Below are positions 1 to 8,805 of a stretch of DNA of 64,000 bases, piece after piece. The translations under genes and the position numbers were made by a program. The number at the start of each line of letters is the position of its first letter. Within the stretch, counting starts at the first letter, position 1. Below the pieces are notes generated by a model. The model worked only from the letters and a program-made list of their open reading frames with translations. It had not been told where the DNA came from and did not search any database. Source of the DNA: Erythrobacter sp. YJ-T3-07 (GTDB taxonomy: Bacteria; Pseudomonadota; Alphaproteobacteria; Sphingomonadales; Sphingomonadaceae); the NCBI RefSeq assembly GCF_015999305.1, contig NZ_JAEAGP010000001.1, positions 1,116,001 to 1,180,000 of the forward strand, read 5' to 3'.

Positions 1-372
1 GCGCAGGACCAGCCTTTTATCCGCTACGTAACCCGGCTGGGGCAGGCGGCGGCGCGGCGCGGGAAGGGCGTGGCGTTCGCGCATGAGGCTGCGCGGCTGA
101 TCTGGGGCGGGGCGGAAAACTGGCACGAGGGCGATCATCTGGCCAATGCGGCGCAGCGTGCCGGGCTCGATCCTGCGGCTCTCGATGCAGAGGTCGCGGC
201 GCAGGCCGATACGCTCGACGCGGAGATTGCCGCCAACCAGCAGGCGCTGGAGGACGCGGGCCACTGGGGCGTGCCGACGCTGGTGTTCGATGGCGAACCC
301 TTCTTCGGGCAGGACCGGATCGAGATGGTCCGCTGGCGGATGGAGCAGAAAGGGCTCACTCCGCGCGCCTAG
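1..372 (+). CDS. DsbA-family / 2-hydroxychromene-2-carboxylate isomerase-like protein (5' truncated by window)
   Basis: The reading frame is open from base 1 to a TAG at 370-372, so only the last 123 residues are present and the start lies outside the window. The C-terminal stretch (GHWGVPTLVFDGEPFFGQDR) is the hallmark end of the thioredoxin-fold DsbA/HCCA-isomerase/GST-kappa family: a cis-Pro loop (GVPT) followed by the F-G-Q-D-R helix that packs on the active site. The helical insertion before it fits the same family. The N-terminal active site (CxxC, or Ser in HCCA isomerases) is not visible, so disulfide chemistry and glutathione-dependent isomerisation cannot be told apart. It ends 10 bases before the convergent efflux pump gene. 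Confidence 0.8.
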   Translation, partial: AQDQPFIRYVTRLGQAAARRGKGVAFAHEAARLIWGGAENWHEGDHLANAAQRAGLDPAALDAEVAAQADTLDAEIAANQQALEDAGHWGVPTLVFDGEPFFGQDRIEMVRWRMEQKGLTPRA

Positions 373-382
373 CGAAGGCCCG

Positions 383-1939
383 CTAGGTGCGGCCCTTGCG
401 CATCAGGAAGACCATCGGGATCGCCGCCAGCGCGAGCCACATCATCAGGTAGAAATCGTCGATGTAGGCGATCATCGCGGCCTGCCGGTTGACCTCCAGA
501 TCGACCATAGAGAGCACCGTCTGGCCAAGCGGCTGGTAGCGGTCGACCGTCGACAGGTCGATCGCATCGATGGTCGCCGAGGTGACGTGGCTACCAAGGT
601 CCGTGTGCGCGGTCTGGATGTTCCTCGCGAGCAGCACGGTGGTGATCGAGATGCCGACCGACGCGCCGATCGAGCGCAGCAGGTTGAGCAGGCTCGACCC
701 GTCGGTGCGCAGGTGCCCCGGCAGGGTCGAGAACGCGGTCACGTTGAGCGGGATGAACACCAGCCCCAGGCCCAGTCCCTGAACCAGCCCGGTGACGATG
801 AAATGCCACTCGTCCGCCGCGAGTGACCAGCCCGCCATCATCCACTGCGAATAGGCCGCGATGGCAAAGCCCGTGGCGACGACGATCCGCGCGTCGAGCC
901 CGCGGCGGATCAGCACGCCGGACAATTGCATGCTCAGCATCACGCCGACCCCGCGCGGCATCAGCACCATGCCGGTGTCGATCACGCCATAGCCGAACAG
1001 GCGCTGCAGCATCGGCGGCAGCAGCGCCATGTTGGCGAACAGCACCATCCCGATCACCACCATGAACAGCAGCGCGATCACGAAATTGCGGTCGGCGAAA
1101 ATGGCCTTGTCGAACAGCGGTTCGCGCGCGGTCGTGAAATGGACGATCGCGATCCACGCCGCGCTGCCCATCAAGAAGGTGTAGAACCAGATCTCGTAAG
1201 ACTGGAACCAGTCGAGCTGCGACCCGCGGTCGAGCAGCAATTGCAGCGAGGAGAGCGCGACCGCCAGCATCACGAACCCGAACAGGTCGAACTTGCGCCG
1301 CTTGCCCTCGCGGTGGGGCAGCTGGGTGATCAGCAGCGCCAGCGCGAGGATGCCGACGGGCAGGTTGACGTAGAACACCCAGCGCCAGTTGGCGCTCTCG
1401 GTCAGCCAGCCGCCCAGGATCGGCCCCAGGATCGGGCCGATCATGATCCCCAGACCCCAGATCGCCATCACTTGCGGGTGGCGGCTGGGCTTCGAGCTAT
1501 CGAGCATGAAGCTCTGGCTGAGGGGCGGGATGAACGCTCCGGTGACCCCCTGCATCGCGCGGAACAGCACCATCTCGCCAAGGTTCTGCGCCATCCCGCA
1601 CATCATCGAGGCGATGATGAAACCCGCGACCGAAAAGATGAACAGCCGCCGCGCGCCGACCCGGTCGCCCAGCCAGCCGGTGGCCGGCATCGCGACCGCG
1701 CTGGCGATGATATAGCTGGTCAGCACCCAGGTGACGCTCTCCGCATTGGCGCCCAGCGCGCTTTGCATGTGCGGGATCGCGACGTTGGCGATGGTCGTGT
1801 CGAGCACCTGGATCAGCGATGCGGCCATGATCCCGACCAGCAGCAGAGGCTGGTTGCGGACCTGCAGCAGAGGCTCGTCGGCGGGCGGAGGCGCGGCGGT
1901 TCCGGCAGCAGGCGAGGCAGGGCGGGCGGCGCTGGCCAT
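383..1939 (-). CDS. emrB: DHA2-family MFS multidrug efflux permease (EmrB/QacA type)
   Basis: A 518-residue integral membrane protein with the length and hydrophobic pattern of 14-TM DHA2 drug:proton antiporters. Visible motifs are the family signature LDTTIANVA (about 46-54), motif A GWLGDRVGARR (88-98) and the antiporter motif C around GPILGPILGG (168-177). EmrB forms a tripartite pump with EmrA and an outer membrane channel, exporting hydrophobic compounds with proton motive force. The gene begins 4 bases after the emrA stop and is the last gene of a marR-emrA-emrB operon on this strand. The substrate is not predictable. No TolC-like gene is present in the window. Confidence 0.93.
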   Translation of the reverse strand: MASAARPASPAAGTAAPPPADEPLLQVRNQPLLLVGIMAASLIQVLDTTIANVAIPHMQSALGANAESVTWVLTSYIIASAVAMPATGWLGDRVGARRLFIFSVAGFIIASMMCGMAQNLGEMVLFRAMQGVTGAFIPPLSQSFMLDSSKPSRHPQVMAIWGLGIMIGPILGPILGGWLTESANWRWVFYVNLPVGILALALLITQLPHREGKRRKFDLFGFVMLAVALSSLQLLLDRGSQLDWFQSYEIWFYTFLMGSAAWIAIVHFTTAREPLFDKAIFADRNFVIALLFMVVIGMVLFANMALLPPMLQRLFGYGVIDTGMVLMPRGVGVMLSMQLSGVLIRRGLDARIVVATGFAIAAYSQWMMAGWSLAADEWHFIVTGLVQGLGLGLVFIPLNVTAFSTLPGHLRTDGSSLLNLLRSIGASVGISITTVLLARNIQTAHTDLGSHVTSATIDAIDLSTVDRYQPLGQTVLSMVDLEVNRQAAMIAYIDDFYLMMWLALAAIPMVFLMRKGRT

Positions 1940-1943
1940 TGCT

Positions 1944-3014
1944 TCAGCGGTCGTCGGTAAAGACGGTCACATCGGTAGAAAGCCCGGCGATCAGCCGTCG
2001 CGGGCTCTTGCTGGTAATGCGGATCTTGACCGGCACGCGCTGCGTCACCTTGACCCAGTTGCCGGTCGCGTTCTGCGCCGGGAGGACGGAGAATTCCGAG
2101 CCCGTGCCCGCGCCGATCGTCTCGACCTCGCCCTTCAGGACCAGGCCGGGATAGGCATCCACGCGGATTTCCGCGCGCTGGCCCACACGCATGTCGTCGA
2201 GGTCGGTTTCCTTGAAATTGGCCTCTACATAGGAGCTGCCATCCTCGACCAGCGTGAGGACGGGCAGGCCCTGCACGATCTGCTGGCCGATCTGCAGCCG
2301 GTCCGCCTGCGTCACCGTGCCCGCCGCGGGCGCGCGCACCTCGGTGCGGCTGAGGTTGAGCTCTGCCCCGGCTTTCTTGGCCTCGCCCGCCGCGATGGCC
2401 GGGTTCTGTCCCGGTACGGCAGCGCCTTCGGCCAGCTTGGCCTGCGCGGAGGTCTTGCGAGCCTGCGCGAGGCGCAGCTCTTCGCGCGCCTGATTGACCT
2501 GGTGCTGGGCCGCGTCATGCTCGGCCTTGGTCAGGAAGCCCTTCTTGTACAGCGCATCCTTGCGCGCGAAATTGGCTTCGGCAAAGGCGATATCCTCGCG
2601 CGCGGCGGAGATCGATGCCCCGGTGAGGTCGGGGTCGCTGGTCAGCGCGGTGCGGCTGGCCTGCGCCTGCGCGATGGCCGCATTGGCTTCGGCAATCTGC
2701 ACTTCGTAGGGGCGTGGGTCGATCCGGAACAGCAGCTGGCCCGGCTTCACCCGATCCCCGTCGGCGACCAGCACCTCGACGATCTGCCCGCCGACCTCGG
2801 CCGAAATCGAGACCCGGTCCTGCTGCACGTAGGCATTGTCGGTCGCCACCTTGCCCTGCAGGCTGGACCAGTAGACGAACCCGCCGATCAGCAGCAGCAG
2901 GGGCACCACCGCCATCAGCGCGATGCGCCGCCAGCGGCGTTTCTTGGGCGCGGTTGCGGGCGCCTCCTCGGTTGCGGGAGTGTCGCTTGCGATGACGGGA
3001 TCGGCTTCAGCCAT
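1944..3014 (-). CDS. emrA: HlyD/EmrA-family periplasmic adaptor subunit
   Basis: A 356-residue membrane fusion protein with a charged cytoplasmic N-terminus, one membrane anchor at about residues 30-49, a biotinyl-lipoyl-like half-domain (AEVGGQIVEVLVADGDRVKPGQLL, about 72-95), a long Ala/Glu-rich helical hairpin, and a C-terminal barrel. It links the EmrB pump in the inner membrane to an outer membrane channel. The frame stays open upstream of 3014, but the ATG at 3014 gives a proper N-terminus just before the anchor and overlaps the marR stop by 8 bases, which suggests translational coupling. Residues upstream of 3014 in this frame are read-through of marR in another frame. Confidence 0.92.
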   Translation of the reverse strand: MAEADPVIASDTPATEEAPATAPKKRRWRRIALMAVVPLLLLIGGFVYWSSLQGKVATDNAYVQQDRVSISAEVGGQIVEVLVADGDRVKPGQLLFRIDPRPYEVQIAEANAAIAQAQASRTALTSDPDLTGASISAAREDIAFAEANFARKDALYKKGFLTKAEHDAAQHQVNQAREELRLAQARKTSAQAKLAEGAAVPGQNPAIAAGEAKKAGAELNLSRTEVRAPAAGTVTQADRLQIGQQIVQGLPVLTLVEDGSSYVEANFKETDLDDMRVGQRAEIRVDAYPGLVLKGEVETIGAGTGSEFSVLPAQNATGNWVKVTQRVPVKIRITSKSPRRLIAGLSTDVTVFTDDR

Positions 3015-3453
3015 GGGCGGGCTCTTGCATTTCGGGAGTGGTGGAGAGGTTAGCGGAAACCCGGTGAAGTATTCGTGAAAACGCCGCCTGCTCGCCCTCG
3101 TCGAGCCCGTCGACCATCTGGTCGAGCAGCCCGGAAAGGGCATCGCGGATGCGTGCAGCCTCACCTGCGGCGCGCGGTGTCAGGAAGAGGAGGCGCGCGC
3201 GGCGGTCGCGCGGGTCGTTGCGCCGCTCGACGAGCCCGGATTCCTCCATCCGGTCGACCATCCGGCACAGCGTGATCGGTTCGACCTCCAGCCGCTCGGC
3301 ATGAAAGGCCTGGTTCTCACCCGGCGCTCTTTCGAGCGCCAGCAGAAGGCGCGCCTGCGGCCCGGTAATGCCGATGGCGCGCACCCGCTCGTCGAATGCG
3401 CGGCGCAAAAGGCGCGCATTGTCGACCATCAGCCAGCCCAGGTTCTTGTCCAT
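3007..3453 (-). CDS. MarR-family transcriptional regulator
   Basis: A 148-residue winged-helix protein. The wing sequence NDPRDRRARLLFLT (about 79-92), with its D-x-R-D-R-R core, is diagnostic of MarR repressors. The recognition helix lies in VEPITLCRMVDRMEESGLVERR. The start at 3453 is preferred over an in-frame one at 3492 because the upstream codons run through the palindrome at 3465-3482 and do not resemble the family. It is first in an operon with the EmrAB-like pump and diverges from an alpha/beta hydrolase, so it probably represses the pump and possibly the divergent gene, with release by a phenolic or other aromatic ligand. The ligand is not identifiable. Confidence 0.92.
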   Translation of the reverse strand: MDKNLGWLMVDNARLLRRAFDERVRAIGITGPQARLLLALERAPGENQAFHAERLEVEPITLCRMVDRMEESGLVERRNDPRDRRARLLFLTPRAAGEAARIRDALSGLLDQMVDGLDEGEQAAFSRILHRVSANLSTTPEMQEPAHG

Positions 3454-3464
3454 GCGCGGGCATA

Positions 3465-3482
3465 TAATAAGCGTACTTATTA
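3465..3482. promoter_or_regulatory. Inverted repeat, candidate MarR operator
   Basis: TAATAAG CGTA CTTATTA: perfect 7-base arms around a 4-base spacer, in AT-rich sequence that stands out from the GC-rich surroundings. It lies 12 bases upstream of the marR start and about 74 bases upstream of the divergent hydrolase start. MarR proteins usually bind 16-20 base palindromes next to their own promoter. Binding is inferred. Confidence 0.65.
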
Positions 3483-3555
3483 CGTGCAACACCGTTGCCG
3501 GAGGAGGTCGCCATTTGATAGGCGAGAGGTCAATCTACCGGAGCATTTGCCCCCA

Positions 3556-4314
3556 ATGACCACAGAAAATTTCCAATCCTTCGACGGCACCACGCTGGCG
3601 CTTCACCGGATGGGCGAGGGCAGGCCGGTCGTGCTGCTGCATGGCCTGTTCTCCAATGCGGACATGAACTGGATCCGCTTCGGCCATGCGCAGCAGATTG
3701 CCGAGCAGGGCTACGAGGTCCTGATGCTCGATTTCCGGGTGCATGGGCAGAGCGAGGCGCCGCATGGGGCGGAGAATTATCCGGCGGGCGTGCTGGTCAA
3801 GGATGTCGTCGCGCTGGTCGAGCATCTCGGGCTGACCGACTACGACCTTGCCGGTTTCTCGCTCGGCGCGCGGACAGCGATTCACGGCGTTGCCACCGGC
3901 AAGCTGGCCCCGCAGAGGCTGATCCTGGGCGGAATGGGCGTCGACGGCCTGCGCGGATGGGATAAGCGCGCAGCGTTCTTCATCCGCGTGATCGACGAAT
4001 TCGATGCGATTCCGAAGGGCGATCCGGCCTATTTCTCGATGCAGTTCCTCAAGTCGCAGAAGGTCGATCGCACCGCCGCGAGGCTGCTGCTGGGCAGCAT
4101 GGAAAACCTCGATCTGGCAGAGCTGGCGAATATCGCCTGCCCCACGCTGGTCGTCTGCGGCGACGAGGACAGCGACAACGGTTCTGCGCAAGAGCTGGCC
4201 GGGATGCTGCCGGACGCGACCTATGCCGAGGTGCCGGGCACCCACATGAGCAGTGTCACCAAGCCCGATCTGGGCCGCGCGATGGCACAGTGGCTGGGCC
4301 CGGCAAAACGCTGA
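3556..4314 (+). CDS. alpha/beta hydrolase
   Basis: A 252-residue alpha/beta-hydrolase fold protein. Visible elements are the oxyanion HG dipeptide in LLHGLFSN (about 27-34), the nucleophile elbow GFSLG (Ser102), an acid in GDEDSDNG, and a C-terminal His in PGTHMSSV. There is no signal peptide, so it should be cytoplasmic. The open frame extends back to 3301, but that part overlaps marR antisense. The ATG at 3556 begins the family-like sequence FQSFDGTTLALHRMGEG. It diverges from marR across the palindrome, so co-regulation is possible. The substrate is unknown: esterase, lactonase and peptidase activities all occur in this fold. Confidence 0.88.
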   Translation: MTTENFQSFDGTTLALHRMGEGRPVVLLHGLFSNADMNWIRFGHAQQIAEQGYEVLMLDFRVHGQSEAPHGAENYPAGVLVKDVVALVEHLGLTDYDLAGFSLGARTAIHGVATGKLAPQRLILGGMGVDGLRGWDKRAAFFIRVIDEFDAIPKGDPAYFSMQFLKSQKVDRTAARLLLGSMENLDLAELANIACPTLVVCGDEDSDNGSAQELAGMLPDATYAEVPGTHMSSVTKPDLGRAMAQWLGPAKR

Positions 4315-4388
4315 CGGCCCCGCTTGCTATTACCCCGCGTGACGGTAGTTTCGCGGCCAATCTCAAACGCTACGACAGGATGCCGCCC

Positions 4389-6239
4389 ATGAAATTGCTT
4401 CCCGTTTCGCTCGCCGCGCTCGCCGCCGCGTCTCTCGCCACGCCCGCGCTGGCCGACGACCACGGCACCCAGACCGAGCAGGCGGCCGAGCAGTATCCGA
4501 TGACGCCCGAAGGGGCCGCCAGCTGGGTCGCGATGGTGGAGAAGGACCTGTTCGACTACTCGGTGCACGCGAGCCAGATCTACTGGGTCAACGCGACCTA
4601 CATCACGCATGATACCGATGCGCTGGCCGCCAAGGTCGGGGCCGAGGGGACCGAGAAGTCGGTCAACTACGCGCTCGAGGCGGCAAAATACGCCGAGGTC
4701 GACGGGCTCGATCCCGAAGTCGCCCGCAAGCTCGACATCCTGCGCAACGGCATCGTCCTGCCCGCGCCGACCGCCGATGGCGCGGCGACCGAGCTGAACG
4801 AGATCGCGACCAGCCTCAACAGCCAGTACGGCAAGGGCAAGGGCACACTCAACGGCAAGGAAATCAGCGGCTCCGACATCGAGGCGGAGATGGGCAATCT
4901 CGAACGCACGCCTGCCGAACTCGCGGAGATGTGGGCCAGCTGGCACACCAATGTCGGCGCGCCGATGAAGGACGACTACGCCCGCATGGTCGAGATCGCC
5001 AACGAAGGCGCGAAGGAACTGGGCTTCGACAATGTCGGCACGATGTGGCGGTCGGGCTACGACATGCCGCCGGAGGAATTCTCCGACGAGCTTGAGCGGA
5101 TGTGGCAGGAGGTCGCACCGCTCTACCAGTCGCTGCACACCTATGTGCGGACCAAGCTGAACGAGAAATACGGTGACGATATCCAGCCCGCGACCGGCCC
5201 GATCCGCGCCGATCTGCTGGGCAATATGTGGGCCCAGGAATGGGGCAATATCTACCCGCTGGTCGCGCCCGCGGGCTCGGGCGATCTGGGCTATGACATC
5301 GGCGACCTGCTGACGGCGCAGGGCAAGGACCCGATGGACATGGTGAAGATCGGGGAGGGGTTCTATTCCTCGCTCGGCTTCAAGCCGCTGCCCGAGACGT
5401 TCTGGGAACGCAGCATGTTCACCAAGCCGGCGGATCGCGAGGTGGTCTGCCACGCGTCAGCCTGGGACGTGGACAACAAGGACGATATCCGCATCAAGAT
5501 GTGCATCAAGGTGAATGCGGACGATTTCGTCACCATCCACCACGAACTGGGCCACAACTACTACCAGCGCGCCTATAACGATCAGCCCTATCTCTACCTC
5601 AACGGTGCGAACGACGGCTTCCACGAAGCGATCGGCGATTTCATCGCGCTGTCGATCACGCCCGAATATCTGGTCCAGATCGGTCTGCTCGATCGCAAGG
5701 ACGTGCCGAGTGCGGACAAGGATATCGGCCTGCTGCTGCGTCAGGCGATGGACAAGGTCGCGTTCCTGCCCTTCGGCCTGCTGGTCGACAAGTGGCGCTG
5801 GGGCGTGTTCGACGGGTCGATCACGCCTGCCGATTACAATACCGCGTGGCACGATCTGAAGCGCGAATATCAGGGCATCACCCCGCCGGTCGAGCGGCCT
5901 GCCGACGCCTTCGACCCGGGCGCGAAATATCACATCCCGGGCAACACGCCGTACACGCGTTACTTCCTCGCACGCATCCTGCAGTTCCAGTTCTACAAGG
6001 CGGCGTGCGACCAGGCTGGCTGGAAGGGCCCGCTGCATCGCTGTTCCTTCTACGGCAACAAGGAAGTGGGCGAGAAGCTGAACGCCATGCTCGAAATGGG
6101 CGCCAGCAAGCCGTGGCCGGATGCGCTGGAAGCCTTCACCGGCAGCCGCGAGATGAGCGGCAAGGCGATGATGGAATATTTCGCCCCGCTCAAGGAATGG
6201 CTCGACAAGCAGAACGCGGGCAAGCCCAGCGGATGGTGA
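4389..6239 (+). CDS. Peptidase family M2 (angiotensin-converting-enzyme-like) dipeptidyl carboxypeptidase, exported
   Basis: A 616-residue gluzincin. The N-terminus has a clear signal peptide ending near LATPALA-DD (cleavage about residue 22). The zinc motif HELGH is at 385-389, and the downstream glutamate ligand is in GFHEAIGDF (E413), the ACE/M2 pattern rather than the M3 (Dcp) pattern. The length matches a single-domain bacterial ACE homologue. It should act in the periplasm, releasing C-terminal dipeptides. An ATG at 4380 is also in frame; 4389 gives the better signal peptide. It is followed after 37 bases by the RimB-like gene, so it could share a transcript with it. Confidence 0.93.
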   Translation: MKLLPVSLAALAAASLATPALADDHGTQTEQAAEQYPMTPEGAASWVAMVEKDLFDYSVHASQIYWVNATYITHDTDALAAKVGAEGTEKSVNYALEAAKYAEVDGLDPEVARKLDILRNGIVLPAPTADGAATELNEIATSLNSQYGKGKGTLNGKEISGSDIEAEMGNLERTPAELAEMWASWHTNVGAPMKDDYARMVEIANEGAKELGFDNVGTMWRSGYDMPPEEFSDELERMWQEVAPLYQSLHTYVRTKLNEKYGDDIQPATGPIRADLLGNMWAQEWGNIYPLVAPAGSGDLGYDIGDLLTAQGKDPMDMVKIGEGFYSSLGFKPLPETFWERSMFTKPADREVVCHASAWDVDNKDDIRIKMCIKVNADDFVTIHHELGHNYYQRAYNDQPYLYLNGANDGFHEAIGDFIALSITPEYLVQIGLLDRKDVPSADKDIGLLLRQAMDKVAFLPFGLLVDKWRWGVFDGSITPADYNTAWHDLKREYQGITPPVERPADAFDPGAKYHIPGNTPYTRYFLARILQFQFYKAACDQAGWKGPLHRCSFYGNKEVGEKLNAMLEMGASKPWPDALEAFTGSREMSGKAMMEYFAPLKEWLDKQNAGKPSGW

Positions 6240-6276
6240 TCGCACCGGCGGCAGGCGCGTGGCTGGCGGTGATCGC

Positions 6277-6720
6277 ATGATCACCGTCGGCTGGCGCGAA
6301 CTGGTCGGGCTGCCCGAACTCGGCCTCAAGCGCGTGCCCGCCAAGATCGACAGCGGCGCGCGCACATCCTCGCTCCACGGGAGTGTGCTCGAAGAGTTCC
6401 GACGCGATGGCGAGAAATTCGTCCGCTTCGAGGTGCTCTTCCCCGGCACCAAGGTGCAGCAGGTGTGCGAGGCGGTGCATGTCGATGTGCGCGGGATCAC
6501 CAGCTCCAATGGCGAGACCCAGCTGCGCTATGTGATCAAGACCCCGCTCACGATTGGTGATATCACCTTCCGTGCGGAGATCAGCCTCGCCGATCGTAGC
6601 GACATGAAGTTCCCTATGCTGATAGGGAGGAGCGCACTGCGTCGACGCTTCCTCGTCGATTCGGGCAATTCCTGGCTCCAGACCCCCGGAAGGGAGCCAG
6701 TGAAAGGTCACAAACCCTGA
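6277..6720 (+). CDS. RimK-associated retropepsin-like protease (PF05618, RimB type)
   Basis: A 147-residue protein of the family long called ATP-dependent zinc protease, now regarded as retropepsin-like aspartic proteases. The active-site motif [11 protein letters not shown] (Asp25-Ser26-Gly27) is intact, and [19 protein letters not shown] is the typical second half. In pseudomonads the homologue RimB works with RimK on glutamate tails of ribosomal protein S6. The next gene, 10 bases downstream, is rimK, which strongly supports that role. An upstream in-frame ATG at 6259 would add six residues; 6277 matches the usual start M-I-T-V-G-W. Confidence 0.9.
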   Translation: MITVGWRELVGLPELGLKRVPAKIDSGARTSSLHGSVLEEFRRDGEKFVRFEVLFPGTKVQQVCEAVHVDVRGITSSNGETQLRYVIKTPLTIGDITFRAEISLADRSDMKFPMLIGRSALRRRFLVDSGNSWLQTPGREPVKGHKP

Positions 6721-6730
6721 GGATCAGGCC

Positions 6731-7636
6731 ATGAAAATCGCGCTGCTCGCCCGAAATCCCAATCTCTATTCGCACAAGCGCCTGATCGAAGCGGCGGAGG
6801 CACGTGGCCACCAGATCGACTGGCTCAACACGCTGCGCTGCACGGTCCACATCGCCAGCCACAAGCCCGAAGTCTATTATGACGGAGAGCCGTGCATCGG
6901 GTACGACGCGGTCATTCCGCGTATCGGGGCCTCGATCACCAATTACGGGCTCGCGATCCTGCGCCAGTTCGAAATGCGCGGCTGCTGGCCGCTGAACGAA
7001 AGCGTCGCGATCGGGCGCAGCCGCGACAAGCTGCGCAGCTTGCAGATCCTTGCCAAGCACGGCCTCGGCCTACCGCTGACCGCCTATGCCAATGATCCCA
7101 AGAAGGCGGAGGAGATCATCCGCGCCGTCAAAGGCCCGCCGGTGGTCATCAAGCTGCTGGAGGGCACGCAGGGCATCGGCGTCGTGCTGGCGGACTCGAT
7201 GTCCTCGGCCAAGTCGGTGATCGAGGCGTTTCGCGGCGCGAACGTCAATATCCTGGTGCAGGAATTCATCAAGGAAGCGGGCGGCACCGATATCCGCGCG
7301 CTGGTGATCGGCGGCAAGGTGGTCGCCGCGATGAAGCGCACCGGCGCGCCCGACGATTTCCGTTCCAACCTCCATCGCGGCGGCAGTGCCCAGCTGATCA
7401 AGATCACGCCCGAGGAGCGCAGCACCGCGGTGCGCGCGGCCAAGCGCATGGGGCTGAACGTGTGCGGCGTCGACATGCTGCGGTCCAACCACGGGCCGGT
7501 CATCATGGAGGTCAATTCCTCGCCCGGGCTCGAAGGGATCGAGGCGGCGACGAACAAGGACATTGCCGGGCAGATCATCGAATTTATCGAGAAGAGCGCC
7601 AAGATCGGCGCAACCAAGACCAAGGGCGCGGGCTAA
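6731..7636 (+). CDS. rimK: RimK, ribosomal protein S6 glutamate ligase family (ATP-grasp)
   Basis: A 301-residue ATP-grasp ligase, full length for RimK. The N-terminal Rossmann-like domain starts [20 protein letters not shown], and the central ATP-grasp has the [20 protein letters not shown] glycine-rich loop (about 136-155). The C-terminal metal- and ATP-binding segment is [26 protein letters not shown]. RimK adds glutamates to the C-terminus of ribosomal protein S6 and can make poly-glutamate in vitro. It is preceded directly by the RimB-like protease and followed 39 bases later by a YbjN-family gene. The rpsF gene encoding S6 is in the same window at 12354-12725. Confidence 0.95.
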   Translation: MKIALLARNPNLYSHKRLIEAAEARGHQIDWLNTLRCTVHIASHKPEVYYDGEPCIGYDAVIPRIGASITNYGLAILRQFEMRGCWPLNESVAIGRSRDKLRSLQILAKHGLGLPLTAYANDPKKAEEIIRAVKGPPVVIKLLEGTQGIGVVLADSMSSAKSVIEAFRGANVNILVQEFIKEAGGTDIRALVIGGKVVAAMKRTGAPDDFRSNLHRGGSAQLIKITPEERSTAVRAAKRMGLNVCGVDMLRSNHGPVIMEVNSSPGLEGIEAATNKDIAGQIIEFIEKSAKIGATKTKGAG

Positions 7637-7675
7637 CCCGCCGCGTTCCGGATCGAGCACAAGAGGGGGCAAGTA

Positions 7676-8167
7676 ATGCGGAAACTGGCAACGGCGATGG
7701 TGCTGGCAGCGGGCCTGGCGGGCCAGGCATCGGCGCAGTCGAGCGCACCGATGGTGGGCGCGCACGCGCCTGAAAGCGTCGTCAGCGCGCTCAGAAATGC
7801 GGGCTACCGGGCGGAGCTGGACACCGATGGCAATGGCGACCCGATGATCACCAGCGCCTTCGCATCGATGGTGTCCTTCATCCACTTCTACGGCTGCAAC
7901 GAGGGCAAGGACTGCACCTCGCTGATGTTCACCACCGGCTTCGACAGCGAAAAGCCGTGGGCGTCGGAGGACGCGCTGGCGATCAACCAGAACATCCGTT
8001 TCGCCTCCACCTGGCTCGACGACGAGGGGGATCCGTGGATCTCGTGGGATGTCGCGACCGGGCTTGAGGGGATTCCCACTGGCGCATTTATCTACGGCCT
8101 GCGCAAGTACGAGACGACCGTTGCCCAAGTGGCCGATCAGGTGTTTGGCGAAGAGGCCACCGAATAG
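7676..8167 (+). CDS. Exported YbjN-domain protein
   Basis: A 163-residue protein with a signal peptide (cleavage near GQASA-QS, about residue 21). The mature part follows the YbjN (PF10722) pattern: LRNAGYRAELDTDGNGDPMI, then FYGCNEGKDCTSLMF, a run INQNIRFASTWLDDEGDPWISWD, and a C-terminal amphipathic helix. YbjN proteins have no known enzymatic activity; E. coli ybjN lies next to rimK and affects stress and motility phenotypes. Here the gene follows rimK by 39 bases, with a GGGGG Shine-Dalgarno before ATG. The two cysteines flanking EGKD could form a disulfide in the periplasm. The assignment is by motif recall. Confidence 0.8.
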   Translation: MRKLATAMVLAAGLAGQASAQSSAPMVGAHAPESVVSALRNAGYRAELDTDGNGDPMITSAFASMVSFIHFYGCNEGKDCTSLMFTTGFDSEKPWASEDALAINQNIRFASTWLDDEGDPWISWDVATGLEGIPTGAFIYGLRKYETTVAQVADQVFGEEATE

Positions 8168-8243
8168 GCTTCCTGCACATCGTGCGGCTTTGCATCGGGC
8201 ACGAAATTGCTATTCTGGGTCTTCGGGAAAAGAGGGGGGTATC

Positions 8244-8744
8244 TTGAAAACACTGTTTCTTGCCATCGCCGCAGGGGGCCTCGCCCTGTCTCCGGTCGCC
8301 GCCAGCGCGCAGACCTATCAGGAAACGCGTCTGCTCAAGACCATGGACAATGCCGACCTGGAAGCGGTCCTCGGTGCGATGGACGCGACGTGGAAAAGCT
8401 CGCCGCGCGAGGATGATACCGACCTGTATCAGATCACCTTCGCCAATGGTCTGAAGGCCTATGGCTGGTATCGCGTGTGCGAGGACGACCAGTGTCGCGG
8501 GCTGGTGCTGGTGGCCCAGTTCTCCCGTCCGTCCGGCTACGACAGCGACGCCGCGCTGGACGACAAGCTGCGCGGCTTCAACGACACCGCGCCTGCGGCC
8601 AAGGCCTATCGCGGGACCGACGGAAATGTGGTCCTGCAATCCTACATCATCTCGGACAGTGGGATCATGATGGGCAACATGAAAGCGCAGCTCGAAGTCT
8701 TCAGGGACTCCGGGGCCAGCTATCAGGACTATATCAGCGAGTAG
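8244..8744 (+). CDS. Second exported YbjN-family protein, TTG start
   Basis: A 166-residue protein with an N-terminal signal peptide (cleavage near AASAQ-TYQ). The mature part is a divergent YbjN-like domain: WKSSPREDDTDLYQITFANGLKAYGWYRVCEDDQCRGLVLVAQF resembles the FYGC...CTSLQF core, and DKLRGFNDTAPAAKAYRGTDGNVVLQSYI resembles the N-x-x-N-x-x-x-R-x-A strand region. No ATG or GTG gives the signal peptide; a TTG at 8244 preceded by AGAGGGGGG is the evident start. It lies 76 bases after the first YbjN gene and looks like a diverged tandem duplicate. A terminator hairpin follows at 8774-8805. Confidence 0.75.
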   Translation: MKTLFLAIAAGGLALSPVAASAQTYQETRLLKTMDNADLEAVLGAMDATWKSSPREDDTDLYQITFANGLKAYGWYRVCEDDQCRGLVLVAQFSRPSGYDSDAALDDKLRGFNDTAPAAKAYRGTDGNVVLQSYIISDSGIMMGNMKAQLEVFRDSGASYQDYISE

Positions 8745-8773
8745 CGCCGCGCGCGATCGCCAAGCGTTCTTGA

Positions 8774-8805
8774 GGCGCCCCCGGTTCGTCCGTGGGGCGC
8801 CTTTT
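8774..8805 (+). terminator. Rho-independent terminator
   Basis: Arms GGCGCCCC (8774-8781) and GGGGCGCC (8794-8801) enclose a 12-base loop and are followed by TTTT. It points in the direction of the rimK-ybjN transcript and closes that operon. The last bases overlap the end of the convergent amn gene. Confidence 0.8.
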
